From: Paenibacillus qinlingensis
GTDB taxonomy: Bacteria; Bacillota; Bacilli; Paenibacillales; NBRC-103111
DNA length: 64,000 nt
Assembly: GCF_013204845.1 (NCBI RefSeq)
Contig: NZ_JABMKY010000001.1
Span: 1 to 64,000, forward strand
Direction: 5' to 3'
Shown: positions 52,964-61,832 of the stretch, in pieces
Numbering within the stretch: position 1 is the first letter of the stretch
Layout: every line of letters starts with the position of its first letter
Program-made: the position numbers and the translations under genes
The notes under the pieces: generated by a model
Told to the model about the DNA's origin: nothing
The model's input: the letters and a program-made list of their open reading frames with translations, nothing else
Database searches by the model: none

Positions 52964-54046
52964 ATGAATATTATTAAAGTCAAAGACCGCCATGAGTTAG
53001 ATCGACGAGTCCCTTCGATGCCTTGGTATATTGAGAAATTTATTAATTATAAGCTTCCTGATCTTTCTCCTTCATCACTTCTCGAATATGTACGTGATTA
53101 TGAAATTTTCCTCTCCTGGCTTCTTGCTGAGGGATTAAGTACGGCAACTGCAATGAATCAAGTTCCCCTTGAGGACTTAGAACGATTGCATATGGACAGC
53201 GTCAATAATTTTCGCATGTTCCTTGCGACGCGTAAAGCACAAGCTAATGGTAAAACAACGATTAACCGCAAATTGTCTGCACTTCGATCCTTATTTCATT
53301 ATTTGAGTCAAATTGCCGAGGATGATAATTTCTACCCGCTCCTTAAGAGGAATGTGATGGCAAAGGTAGAGATCAAGCGTGCCCACAAAGCCAAAGACAG
53401 CGCGGCGAAGCTCGAAGGCAAGCTGCTGCAAGAAGAAGAAATTGCCGAGTTCATTGCATATGTAAAAGAAGGCTATGAGCAGGATGTTGCAACGAATAAA
53501 CAAGCACTATATGCCTATGAGTTAAATAAAGTTAGAGATGCCTGTATCGTCACCCTGATCCTCAATTCAGGACTTCGGGTATCAGAGGTGTTTAACCTAA
53601 ACGTCGATGATATCGATATGAAATTGAAGCTCGTCCATGTGTATCGAAAAGGTAAAAATGACGATACTTTCAAAACGCCAGTCTACTTCCGTCTCGATGC
53701 TATACAAGCCATCACGGACTACTTGAGTATTCGCTCCTCCCGATACAAGCCAGCTAAAAAAGAAAAAGCCCTCTTCGTTGCCATGGCCAATGGCAAAAAA
53801 GAAGGCGAACGTATGACTAAGCGAGCAATTCAAGAGCTGGTAATCAAATATGCGAAGCGTTTTGGCAAACCATATTTATCTGTACATAAGCTGCGACACT
53901 CGTTTGCCACCGATTATTACTTACAGAACGACTTGTACAAAACGCAAGAACAGCTTGGCCATGCTTCCCCTGAGACCACACAAATCTATGCGCATCTCAC
54001 CGATCGTACGATGTCTGAAGCGATTGATAAACGTGCGGAGTCTTAA
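52964..54046 (+). CDS. xerS: XerS-type tyrosine recombinase
   Basis: The N-terminal MPWYIEKFINYKLPDLSPSS with LLEYVRDYEIFLSWLL is the XerS signature; total length is 360 residues. Catalytic residues are Arg in SGLRVSEVFN, Lys in YRKGKNDD, HKLRHSFAT and Tyr in LGHASPETTQIYAHL. XerS resolves chromosome dimers at a special dif site in some Firmicutes. ATG at 52964 follows GAGGTG. No dif-like sequence was found nearby. Confidence 0.88.
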   Translation: MNIIKVKDRHELDRRVPSMPWYIEKFINYKLPDLSPSSLLEYVRDYEIFLSWLLAEGLSTATAMNQVPLEDLERLHMDSVNNFRMFLATRKAQANGKTTINRKLSALRSLFHYLSQIAEDDNFYPLLKRNVMAKVEIKRAHKAKDSAAKLEGKLLQEEEIAEFIAYVKEGYEQDVATNKQALYAYELNKVRDACIVTLILNSGLRVSEVFNLNVDDIDMKLKLVHVYRKGKNDDTFKTPVYFRLDAIQAITDYLSIRSSRYKPAKKEKALFVAMANGKKEGERMTKRAIQELVIKYAKRFGKPYLSVHKLRHSFATDYYLQNDLYKTQEQLGHASPETTQIYAHLTDRTMSEAIDKRAES

Positions 54047-54050
54047 TAAC

Positions 54051-54380
54051 TTATTCCTTAGCAGGTTCAAACGTTTTGACGACTTCATACATACCGGGTT
54101 CAAATGTAGCGAACGTCATAGCTTCCTGCAAATATGGAAGAGGTCTAGGATCATTTCGCATAGCTTGGTAATCTTCGGCGCTTCTCCATTGTGCATACAT
54201 GGTTACTTTCGTGCCATCTAGACTTTGATGAAGACTCGAAGAAACAAATCCAGGAGCATATTTCACAGAAACTTCAGTCGCTTGAGTAAGCAACTCAATT
54301 AGACGAGCCTGATTAATCGGTTCTACTGTAAATACATTGATGAGTGTAACCATCTCAGTATGCATTGATATTTGTGTCAT
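54051..54380 (-). CDS. Antibiotic biosynthesis monooxygenase (ABM) domain protein
   Basis: The 109-residue protein has the ABM dimeric alpha/beta ferredoxin-like pattern: VTLINVFTVEPINQARLIEL, PGFVSSSLHQSLDGTKVTMY and AQWRSAEDYQAM. Such small proteins include quinol- and heme-degrading enzymes. AAGGGAG precedes the ATG. It converges with xerS with 4 bp between stops and has no obvious terminator on either side. Confidence 0.8.
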   Translation of the reverse strand: MTQISMHTEMVTLINVFTVEPINQARLIELLTQATEVSVKYAPGFVSSSLHQSLDGTKVTMYAQWRSAEDYQAMRNDPRPLPYLQEAMTFATFEPGMYEVVKTFEPAKE

Positions 54381-54446
54381 GTTGTTGTCTCCCTTCACGT
54401 CGATGAACTTATCCAATTGGATAAGTTTTTTTGCTTATCTTTGGGT

Positions 54447-55340
54447 TTATTGCAATTTCCTATACGTCTCGATCTCATCGTACATTTGCGATACAGCAGG
54501 ATCTAACTCTTTTGCTTCAAAGTCAGCAGAACGGCTAAGCTTTTCCCAACGCTTGGTTTCAGCTAATTTCCCTTCGTCAACCGCGTTAGCAATGTTAACA
54601 GCATCACTTCCAAGCAATAGCCGGAGCGGCGGATTGTCTTCATTTACAATCGTTATAATAGCTTGTGCGGCTTTATCCGGATCACCGTTCTCTTTTCCTG
54701 TTGTGTCGCGCAAATGTTTCAGCAAACCGCCAACCGTTTGTGTATACGCCTCGCGAGGTTCGATATGCTGCATGGAAGAACCCGCCCAATCCGTGCGAAA
54801 GCCTCCTGGTTCGATTATCGTAACCTTTAATCCTAATGGACTCACTTCTTTGGATAATACCTCAGAAAACCCCTCTACTGCCCACTTTGCCGTTTGATAA
54901 GCTCCAAGACCGGGAGCACCAGTCCGGCCCCCAATAGAAGAGAATTGAATGATATGGCCGTAGCCCTGTTCTCTCAGCTTGGGCAATGCGGCTTTGGTTA
55001 CGTTGATGACGCCCCAAAGATTCGTTTCTATTTGAGCACGAAAATCTTCCATCGAGGTTTCTTCAATCGAAGAGACATTCCCGTAACCTGCATTATTTAC
55101 AAGGACATCTAGACGTCCGAAAGTATCGAAAGCGGTATGAATGGCTGCTTCGGCTTGATCAAATCGATTTACATCCAATTGTACGATGCGAACCTGATCA
55201 CCGTAACGCGCTGAAAGGTCGTCAAGCTGCTCTGTTTTGCGGGCAGTCGCAACTAATCGATCTCCATTAGCGAGCACCGCTTCCGCAAGACTGCGGCCAA
55301 AACCTCGTGAACTTCCTGTAATAAGCCAAACTTTAGACAT
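54447..55340 (-). CDS. Short-chain dehydrogenase/reductase under TetR control
   Basis: Rossmann motif LITGSSRGFGRSLAEAVL at the N terminus, NNAGYGN, the Ser region IQFSSIGGR and the YxxxK as AYQTAKWAVEGF, 297 residues. The SDR resembles the enzymes often induced with TetR regulators in bacilli. ATG at 55340 follows GAGGAGG. A TTGACG/TATACT promoter lies between two copies of the TGGAATNNNNATTCCA operator, so it is probably repressed by the TetR protein encoded upstream. Confidence 0.88.
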   Translation of the reverse strand: MSKVWLITGSSRGFGRSLAEAVLANGDRLVATARKTEQLDDLSARYGDQVRIVQLDVNRFDQAEAAIHTAFDTFGRLDVLVNNAGYGNVSSIEETSMEDFRAQIETNLWGVINVTKAALPKLREQGYGHIIQFSSIGGRTGAPGLGAYQTAKWAVEGFSEVLSKEVSPLGLKVTIIEPGGFRTDWAGSSMQHIEPREAYTQTVGGLLKHLRDTTGKENGDPDKAAQAIITIVNEDNPPLRLLLGSDAVNIANAVDEGKLAETKRWEKLSRSADFEAKELDPAVSQMYDEIETYRKLQ

Positions 55341-55364
55341 ATCATGTTCCTCCTCAGCTATGTT

Positions 55365-55439
55365 TGGAATGTTTATTCCATGAGTTAGTATAGTCCTTAC
55401 ACACACCTTTCGTCAATAGATTTTGGAATTATTATTCCA
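55365..55439 (-). promoter_or_regulatory. SDR promoter flanked by two identical TetR-type operators
   Basis: On the minus strand TTGACG, an 18-bp spacer and TATACT make the promoter. It is bracketed by the palindromes TGGAATNNNNATTCCA at 55424-55439 (upstream) and 55365-55380 (downstream). Confidence 0.85.
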
Positions 55440-55541
55440 CTCCAAACATTGCTAATTGAGTTAGGGAATTATGTAGATAAAGTTTTTCTTTACATTTTTG
55501 AAAACACTTTATGACTTGCTATCCCTAACTAACTCAATAAT

Positions 55542-55557
55542 GGAATATTAATTCCAA
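55542..55557. promoter_or_regulatory. Third TGGAATNNNNATTCCA palindrome
   Basis: TGGAATATTAATTCCA is the same 16-bp palindrome as the two operators at 55365 and 55424. It lies 103 bp upstream of the second, near the TetR terminator. Between them an imperfect inverted repeat (ATTGAGTTAGGGA at 55455 and TCCCTAACTAACTCAAT at 55523) could fold or help looping. Confidence 0.75.
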
Positions 55558-55563
55558 TTTAAT

Positions 55564-55612
55564 ATAAAAAAAAGCCCTTTGTGACCGCGTATCACAGTCT
55601 ACCAAATGGCTG
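55564..55612 (-). terminator. Terminator of the TetR gene
   Basis: On the minus strand AGCC...CTGTGA pairs with TCACA...GGGCT and is followed by TTTTTTTTA. Confidence 0.75.
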
Positions 55613-55615
55613 TTT

Positions 55616-56179
55616 CTATACAAGTATCGCTTTCCATGATGCCTCTAGAATCTGTTGAATCTGAATCTCGTTCAATGGATACTTCTGCACATAATATCCT
55701 TTCAGGATGGAAGTAATGATGCCGTGAATCAGTTGGTGGCATAAATGAGATTCCATTTCCTTAAAGATTCCATTCTTCTGTCCTTCGATAATAACGGAAA
55801 GTACAACCTCTCGGGAATTATGGGCATCATCCATATTTCGAATCTCAGGCGATATATACGGCGAAAAGGAAAAACTGTCAATAAACAGGTACTCCTTCGG
55901 AAAATCGATGCCGAACTGAAGCCTGTTTAACTGAAGGCGTTTAAAACGCTCATATAAACTGGCTTCGGGTGTGAAACCCTTCACTAGGCATTCGCCCATA
56001 TGCATCCGTGATTCTTTATAAACAGCATGAACGATTTCTTCTTTATTTGCGAAATAGTTATAGATCGTGCCAGATCCTACATTTGCTCTCTTAAATATTT
56101 TGGAGAAGGTTACTGATTGAAGCCCTTCTTCATGAATTAAGTCGAGCGTGGCAGCCATTATGTCCTGCTTCTTACTCAT
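55616..56179 (-). CDS. TetR-family regulator
   Basis: The N-terminal helix-turn-helix (LQSVTFSKIFKRANVGSGTI, YNYFANKEEI) is followed by a long helical ligand domain. ATG at 56179 follows GAGGTGG. Three identical palindromes downstream, two around the SDR promoter, are its likely targets. Its own upstream region has TTGACA and an inverted TTGACA...TGTCAA that could also be a site. Confidence 0.88.
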   Translation of the reverse strand: MSKKQDIMAATLDLIHEEGLQSVTFSKIFKRANVGSGTIYNYFANKEEIVHAVYKESRMHMGECLVKGFTPEASLYERFKRLQLNRLQFGIDFPKEYLFIDSFSFSPYISPEIRNMDDAHNSREVVLSVIIEGQKNGIFKEMESHLCHQLIHGIITSILKGYYVQKYPLNEIQIQQILEASWKAILV

Positions 56180-56279
56180 TGTTTCCACCTCTTGACACTT
56201 ACATTAGTACGAGCCTTAGGCAGATGTCAAGTATGTGCTGGAAAAAACAAAATAGCTGCACACGCTCATATCGTTAACT

Positions 56280-56954
56280 TTACCCAGCCATATTATTAAT
56301 AGAATGTATAGTATCAAACACAGAAATATGATCTACTTTGCCAGTGGATTTAGGAATAATAAATTTGAGTTGAAACTCTTGTGAAGCTTTATAAATATAA
56401 ATGGTATCATCGCCATTGACTTTGGTGTCCGTCGGTTTGCCTAAGGCTTGTTCAATCTGACTTAACGTCAAGGTGTGCAACTTAGCATCATTCGAGCGAA
56501 GATCTATGATTTGACTTCCCTTATTAAAGCCAATAACAGCATTCTTCTTGGAGTAGGTGGCGTAGATCCCACTTCCTGCTGATTCTGTCTTATCAGCTTT
56601 CCCCCACGATTTTTCGACATCGTCGGTAAGACTAGTGTTCGCTGCAAATGGAATCCCGCTAACTTTGCCTGATTTGGCAAGCTCAAACATATCTTTTATT
56701 TGCTTAGATACCGTACTAGTACTTGTAGATGACGAAGGCACCGGTGAAGCAGTAGGAGCCACTGAAGGATTACTAGTAGGACTTGCAGTGGGACTCGCTA
56801 CTGAAGTTGTTGCAGGTGTAGCGGACGGTGATGAGCTAGGACTTGGAGTCGTCGTATTGGACGCTCCCTCTTGTGTTGAAGAACAAGCCGTCGCTAAGAG
56901 CATTGTTGACAAAATCAACGTATATATGGTTGTTTTTCTTTTGTATGTTTTCAT
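56280..56954 (-). CDS. DUF4309/YjgB-like lipoprotein
   Basis: A lipoprotein signal ends in the lipobox LLATACSS, followed by a long Ser/Thr/Pro linker (about residues 28-82) and a C-terminal domain whose SGKVSGIPFAANTSLTDDVE, KSWGKADKTESAGSGIYATY and SQIEQALGKPTDTK segments match the DUF4309 pattern. It is anchored outside the membrane. The function is unknown. The linker is highly repetitive, so length variation is likely. Confidence 0.8.
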   Translation of the reverse strand: MKTYKRKTTIYTLILSTMLLATACSSTQEGASNTTTPSPSSSPSATPATTSVASPTASPTSNPSVAPTASPVPSSSTSTSTVSKQIKDMFELAKSGKVSGIPFAANTSLTDDVEKSWGKADKTESAGSGIYATYSKKNAVIGFNKGSQIIDLRSNDAKLHTLTLSQIEQALGKPTDTKVNGDDTIYIYKASQEFQLKFIIPKSTGKVDHISVFDTIHSINNMAG

Positions 56955-57032
56955 ATTAATCTCCTTTAATCGATTTAGTTACAGTTTAGTAACGAAGAAA
57001 CCAGATGAAAAGTTGCAATCACGAAATAAAAT

Positions 57033-57062
57033 AAACCATAAGGGAATAATCCCCTATGGTTT
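57033..57062 (-). terminator. Terminator of the YghZ-like gene
   Basis: AAACCATA pairs with TATGGTTT with inner GGG/CCC pairs, followed on the minus strand by ATTTTATTT. Confidence 0.7.
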
Positions 57063-57137
57063 ACTTCGTTCCACACGATTCAATCTACTATGTAGTATGG
57101 TTCAAATCTTTTCAAATCATCCCTAGTTTCAGAAAGA

Positions 57138-58127
57138 TTACTTCAAGATTTTTTCGATAGCAGCCAACTCTTCCGGAGCGAACTCCAGATTTTTGAGTGC
57201 GGCCACATTCTCCTCAATTTGGGATACGCGGCTTGCACCGATCAATGCTGACGTAACACGCTCGCCGCGTAGTACCCAAGCCAGCGACATCTGCGCTAAG
57301 CTTTGACCACGTGAACTCGCCAATTCGTTCAGTAGGATAATTTGGTTAAGCTTTTCTTCTGTAATGTCTTTTTCTTTCAAGAATTGGCTCTTTCCGCCAG
57401 CTCTCGAATCTGCTGGAATTCCGTTGACGTATTTGTTCGTCAACAAGCCTTGGGCAAGTGGACAGAACGCGATACTACCTGTACCAAAATCATCCAATAC
57501 ATCTTGTAAGCCATCCTCAATCCAGCGATTCATCATGCTGTAGGCGGGTTGATGTATAAGAAGAGGTGTTCCCAATCCTTTGAGAATCGTAGCCGCTTCT
57601 TTCGTTTGCTCAGCTGAGTAATTAGACAGACCGACATAGAGTGCCTTTCCTTGACGGACGATAAGATCCAATGTCGCCATTGTTTCTTCGAACGGTGTGT
57701 TCGGATCTGGACGGTGAGAGTAGAAAATATCTACATACTCTAGACCCATTCTTTTCAAGCTTTGATCTAAGCTGGACACCATGTTTTTCTTGGATCCCCA
57801 CTCGCCATAAGGACCTTCCCACATGTGGTAACCAGACTTTGTCGAGATGATCAATTCATCGCGATATGCTCCTAGGTCACTTTTCAGCACACGCCCCATC
57901 AATTCTTCTGCTGATCCTGGCGGCGGACCATAGTTGTTCGCTAAGTCAAAGTGAGTAATACCTAAATCAAATGAACGAAGCAGCATAGCTCTGCCGTTCT
58001 CATGTAAATCTAAACCTCCGAAATTATGCCACATGCCAAGTGAAATAGCCGGCAACTTTAGCCCCGATTTCCCTGTACGATTATATTTCATTTCTGCATA
58101 GCGTGTTGAACTTGCTTGATAGACCAT
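57138..58127 (-). CDS. yghZ: Aldo/keto reductase, YghZ/Gpr type
   Basis: The 329-residue protein has LPAISLGMWHNFG, FDLANNYGPPPGSAEE, DELIISTKSGYHMW, YSHRPDPNTPFEET and FCPLAQGLLTNKY, all typical of YghZ (L-glyceraldehyde 3-phosphate reductase, AKR14). It reduces small toxic aldehydes such as methylglyoxal with NADPH. GGAGGAGG precedes the ATG. Confidence 0.9.
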   Translation of the reverse strand: MVYQASSTRYAEMKYNRTGKSGLKLPAISLGMWHNFGGLDLHENGRAMLLRSFDLGITHFDLANNYGPPPGSAEELMGRVLKSDLGAYRDELIISTKSGYHMWEGPYGEWGSKKNMVSSLDQSLKRMGLEYVDIFYSHRPDPNTPFEETMATLDLIVRQGKALYVGLSNYSAEQTKEAATILKGLGTPLLIHQPAYSMMNRWIEDGLQDVLDDFGTGSIAFCPLAQGLLTNKYVNGIPADSRAGGKSQFLKEKDITEEKLNQIILLNELASSRGQSLAQMSLAWVLRGERVTSALIGASRVSQIEENVAALKNLEFAPEELAAIEKILK

Positions 58128-58265
58128 GATTGTCCTCCTCCATATTTCTAAGTAACGTTGTTATTAGGCGAGAAACATATGTATTCACTAAAGTTTTCAC
58201 AAATACCCTGCTTCCTATGTAACAGTATAGTTCAAGCCTAACAACAAAAAAAGAACTGAAAAAAA

Positions 58266-58299
58266 CGTGTCTTACTAACCTTGAGGTTAGTATGGCACG
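58266..58299 (-). terminator. Terminator of the phosphotransferase gene
   Basis: CGTG..TACTAACC pairs with GGTTAGTA..CACG around TTGA, and on the minus strand T-rich TTTTTTTC follows. Confidence 0.8.
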
Positions 58300-58308
58300 C
58301 TTTAGTGA

Positions 58309-59334
58309 TTAATTCAGATCAAAATGTAGTAAGGTATTGTGCTCTTGGAGCCATTTCGTTTTCTCATAGGTATTGCCAATAATATCGACCAACACACCTT
58401 GCGGATCTACCCCATCCAAGTAACGTCCAAGGAAATGAATGAAAACATCTAACCTACGAAGCTCAATTAACAAAGGTAAAATCTTGATTTCTTCTGGAGA
58501 TAATTGGACAAATTCACGATAACCTTCATAAAATGCTTTGCAATTCCTGCTGAGTCTATCCTCGGAAAGCATAGGATCTATGAGATCGGATAAACAAACG
58601 GCAAGTTCCATAACTCTCGCATCGGTCGTTACAAACTCAAAATCGAGAATAGCTACAAAGCGTCCCTCGTCATCTACCAGCATGTTAGATCCGTTAATAT
58701 CGCCATGAACCAGTTGATGCGGCAACTGACGAATGGTTGGAATTGCGCTGTACAGGGCCATGTATCGATCAAATATATAAGCAAGTTCGTCCTGCTGTGC
58801 GATGAACGGCTCTGGCGGTTGCATCGCGAACGCTCGAATCGCATCTGGCTTGCAGCTAGGATGAATATGTTCTATTTCATAGTAAGGAGCGTACTCCGGT
58901 TTATCTGCAATTGCAATTTGGGCTAAGGAAACCGATAGTTGTCCTGCTGATCTCCCCATCTCTTTCAGTTGATGTAAACCTAATTCGATAGGATTATGAC
59001 CTTCTGTAAAAGTAAACAAAGCAGCAAGCTTCCCATCATCATCCCCTAACGTCACCACAGTTCCCCCAGTTGGCAGTTCTAGTGGCATTGGAATTTCAAA
59101 AGGAAGCTCCTCCTTCATTTCTGCTAAACGAAGCAATACACTATGCTCAAACTTAATTTTGTTCCGGTCACGATGCGTCTCATACAGTCGTAGAACATAT
59201 GTACGATCCTCAACCTCAACGAATCGTGTTGTATTATTCATCCCGCCTGCACCAACACGAAGCGTCCATGTTTGGTCCCCGAACCAATTAGCTGGTAGTT
59301 CTGCTAATTGTTCCTCTTTTTCAATGACTCGCAT
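58309..59334 (-). CDS. Aminoglycoside phosphotransferase/choline kinase-fold protein
   Basis: The 341-residue protein has the APH kinase motifs: an N-lobe loop with NNTTRFVEVEDRTYVLRLYE, catalytic loop LVHGDINGSNML and metal loop VAILDFEF. It phosphorylates a small molecule; related Bacillales proteins are spore coat-like CotS/homoserine kinase type, and no substrate is given here. The upstream gene ends 24 bp before its start. Confidence 0.85.
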   Translation of the reverse strand: MRVIEKEEQLAELPANWFGDQTWTLRVGAGGMNNTTRFVEVEDRTYVLRLYETHRDRNKIKFEHSVLLRLAEMKEELPFEIPMPLELPTGGTVVTLGDDDGKLAALFTFTEGHNPIELGLHQLKEMGRSAGQLSVSLAQIAIADKPEYAPYYEIEHIHPSCKPDAIRAFAMQPPEPFIAQQDELAYIFDRYMALYSAIPTIRQLPHQLVHGDINGSNMLVDDEGRFVAILDFEFVTTDARVMELAVCLSDLIDPMLSEDRLSRNCKAFYEGYREFVQLSPEEIKILPLLIELRRLDVFIHFLGRYLDGVDPQGVLVDIIGNTYEKTKWLQEHNTLLHFDLN

Positions 59335-59358
59335 AATACCCTGACCCAGCTCCTCTTC

Positions 59359-59865
59359 TTATACTTGGTTGTCGCCTTCAACCGCGAATTCAAAATCCTC
59401 TACATCGAAAGCCTCAACAGGTATGGCATATTCCACTAATCGCTCAATAAAATCGAACTGATCCGTTAATAATACAGCTTGTTCCTTCAACGAGGTCAAA
59501 ATTAATTCCGTTTCAATAGGGTCAAATTGATCTCCATAAGCTTCATTATCTATTGCATACACAATTTTCAATGTCACATGCTCATTAATGGGTAACGGAG
59601 GGCTTTTTCCCCATGGAATAGACAACGCTTTTTCTATTTTTTTCTTATTAAAAGATTCTTCAAAAAAGGCAATGAGTTCCCCTATCATTTGTTTGACAAA
59701 GCCATCATCTTCTTGCTCTAACATAATTGGTTCAGGGCTGCTATGCAGTTCATATAATTCTTGAATAGTTGTATAAGGAATCAAATAAGTCACAGGCTTT
59801 GATGGCAGCATGAGCTGGCCATGCACGGCTAACATCACCGCTTCGATAATAAATGTTTTGCTCAT
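59359..59865 (-). CDS. Conserved-looking protein of unknown function
   Basis: The 168-residue protein starts MSKTFIIEAVMLAVHGQLML and is acidic, with LPINEHVTLKIVYAIDNEAY and FDPIETELILTSLKEQAVLL near its centre. I recall similar proteins in Paenibacillus, sometimes labelled ADP-heptose synthase, a label I do not trust because no nucleotidyl motif is visible. GGGGGGACTCC precedes the ATG at 59865, better than an upstream ATG at 59949. Confidence 0.65.
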   Translation of the reverse strand: MSKTFIIEAVMLAVHGQLMLPSKPVTYLIPYTTIQELYELHSSPEPIMLEQEDDGFVKQMIGELIAFFEESFNKKKIEKALSIPWGKSPPLPINEHVTLKIVYAIDNEAYGDQFDPIETELILTSLKEQAVLLTDQFDFIERLVEYAIPVEAFDVEDFEFAVEGDNQV

Positions 59866-59962
59866 GGAGTCCCCCCTAATGCTACAATCATCATTCAGCA
59901 ATACTTCGCTAAGAATACTCGGAAACCCTTTTTTTAAATAGAAACACATCCTACCCTTGCCA

Positions 59963-60016
59963 TAAAAACTAAACCGTTAGCCCCTAAGATCACTTTGACC
60001 ATTCGAGCTAACGGTT
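59963..60016 (-). terminator. Terminator of the ykuK gene
   Basis: AACCGTTAGC pairs with GCTAACGGTT across a 24-base loop, followed on the minus strand by TAGTTTTTA. Confidence 0.7.
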
Positions 60017-60028
60017 GATAATCCAAGC

Positions 60029-60622
60029 TTATAAACTGCCATCGAACACCTCATTGTCTTCATAAAGAGGTCGATAGGGTTTCTTAGAAAAGCGATTCGC
60101 ATAGGCGGATGCCACATAGCAATCAGGCTTAATGACCGGAACCATACCGACAGATTCCACACGTCTCACCATTTCTTGGACGAATTTTGCCGTCCGATTT
60201 CTATTCTCGTCATCTCCCGCATCAATATGAATGAACATATCGAAAGTGGCACCTTGATACAGATGAGGAAGAACAATATTTTCCATATCTAATCGCTTGT
60301 TTTCGTCAAAATACATCGCAATCTCTTCACTTAACGTCGTTTCCATCGAAAGCTTTTCTTTGATCGAGTGAAGTGCCCTTGGTACGATGACTTGACGATA
60401 ACATGCCCACGCTCCTTTCCCTAGCCGCTGGATCACTACGCCGGTAATGAATTTCGTATGACCTGTGTGTACCTGACAATCCGTCCCTATAATGAATTTA
60501 TAGGTTGCAACGGGGTCAAGACGCATGAAATGAAGAATACGCTCGTGTACGGTATCCAGGTTAAGTCCTCTTTCCGTTGTGTTCCTAAATTCCAGTGGTT
60601 GGTTCGTCGCAGAAGGTTTCAA
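60029..60622 (-). CDS. ykuK: YkuK-type ribonuclease H-like protein
   Basis: The protein has YKFIIGTDCQVHTGHTKFIT, DMFIHIDAGDDENRNRTAKF and IKPDCYVASAYANRFS. These acidic patches and layout match DUF458 YkuK, an RNase H-like fold. The 5' part of the longer open frame is the terminator of the previous gene, so the start must lie later. TTG at 60622 after GGGAG is likely; ATG at 60646 is the alternative. Confidence 0.8.
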   Translation of the reverse strand: MKPSATNQPLEFRNTTERGLNLDTVHERILHFMRLDPVATYKFIIGTDCQVHTGHTKFITGVVIQRLGKGAWACYRQVIVPRALHSIKEKLSMETTLSEEIAMYFDENKRLDMENIVLPHLYQGATFDMFIHIDAGDDENRNRTAKFVQEMVRRVESVGMVPVIKPDCYVASAYANRFSKKPYRPLYEDNEVFDGSL

Positions 60623-60655
60623 AGATAAGGCTCTCCCTTTCTCCATAAACTGTGA

Positions 60656-60690
60656 GAAAAAAAGGCGGATGCTGAGGGCAGCACCCGCCT
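60656..60690 (-). terminator. Strong terminator of the SH3b/NlpC gene
   Basis: AGGCGGGTGCTG pairs with CAGCATCCGCCT on the minus strand, followed by TTTTTTT. It ends only 10-35 bases before the ykuK start, so ykuK needs read-through or a promoter within this hairpin region. Confidence 0.9.
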
Positions 60691-60733
60691 CTTCTATAGT
60701 ATATGGCAAACCTTGCCTGTTCGAACCATCAAC

Positions 60734-61693
60734 TTATTTTAAAACAGGGCCACCGTACAAAAATCGATTTTCCCACTGCTTTCCATCAATCGTATCCACA
60801 CGAACGCCGCCTGATTCAACGGAATAGGTATGCAGCATTTGACCGTTGCCTAAGTATAAACCAACATGGGTAATCGGCTCTGTCAATACATTAATACCAT
60901 CGTAATCAGATGGTTTCGAACCTTTATAACTGCTGAAAAATAGAAGATCCCCGCGTTTTAGCTTCGTCCAATCCTTCACAATCGACCCCAATGATCTCAC
61001 ATAACTGCCTTGCGCAGCAGAATCACTTGGCAAGGATAGACGGAGCGCATCCCAGTACATTGTTTGCACAAAGTCTGAGCAATCGAAAGTAGTGGGATCA
61101 TTACGCTCAGAACCAAATTCATATGGAGTCCCTATGTATACTTCTCCCGCATCAATCACCGCTTCGATCTCATCAGCTACAGGCCTATTAGGCTTGATAA
61201 CAGTGAAATCCGCTGTAATGTATTTGGAACTAGAGCTCATATAGCCACTGACACCATCAGCATCTTTTACTTTGTACCAACTATCATTCACTTTATCGGT
61301 GACGAGAACTTCTTCCCCTTTGCTCAGCATTCGAATCACCTTCGAACCTGAACTTGCATCTGATGACGGCAATGTACGGAAATTAACGCCATAATTGATT
61401 TGTGCATTACTTACAATCGTTATGTATTTACTATTTGTCGATACGTATCCACTTACACCTTGCGCATCCTTAATTTTGAACCAATTTGCTGTCGTGTAGT
61501 CAGTCACCTTGACCACTTCGCCTGTTTTCAACATGCGTATGACATTACTCGATGTACTTGGTTGATCTCGAAAGCTTACACCTGCTACAATCTGAGCTTT
61601 CGTTATGACACTCTCTTCAGCTTGTGTATCTTTAGGAAGTAGAGCCATGAATGATACCATCAATACCGCGATAACCATTGCCAACTTATTCAT
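60734..61693 (-). CDS. Secreted SH3b-SH3b-NlpC/P60 endopeptidase
   Basis: After a signal peptide (MNKLAMVIAVLMVSFMALLP...TQA) come two bacterial SH3 repeats (GVSFRDQPSTSSNVIRMLKT and GVNFRTLPSSDASSGSKVIR), then the NlpC/P60 domain with catalytic Cys in FDCSDFVQTMYW and His in ITHVGLYLG. It is a wall peptidase. GGAGGG precedes the ATG at 61693. It is the second P60 protein in the window (44316). Confidence 0.9.
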   Translation of the reverse strand: MNKLAMVIAVLMVSFMALLPKDTQAEESVITKAQIVAGVSFRDQPSTSSNVIRMLKTGEVVKVTDYTTANWFKIKDAQGVSGYVSTNSKYITIVSNAQINYGVNFRTLPSSDASSGSKVIRMLSKGEEVLVTDKVNDSWYKVKDADGVSGYMSSSSKYITADFTVIKPNRPVADEIEAVIDAGEVYIGTPYEFGSERNDPTTFDCSDFVQTMYWDALRLSLPSDSAAQGSYVRSLGSIVKDWTKLKRGDLLFFSSYKGSKPSDYDGINVLTEPITHVGLYLGNGQMLHTYSVESGGVRVDTIDGKQWENRFLYGGPVLK

Positions 61694-61832
61694 CGTCTTA
61701 CCCTCCACCTCTTGATGTTAAAATTTTCTTTCGTAACCTTATTATAGATTGTGGGGGTCTAACGCGAATATAGGTGAATGGTAGCGATTATTGCCATTCC
61801 ATGCGTGGCGATCAGCCTATTGACGGCTAGGT

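Noticed and set aside
60646-60709. Extended N terminus for ykuK
   Set aside because: This DNA is the terminator hairpin of the preceding gene; the peptide it encodes has no relation to the family.
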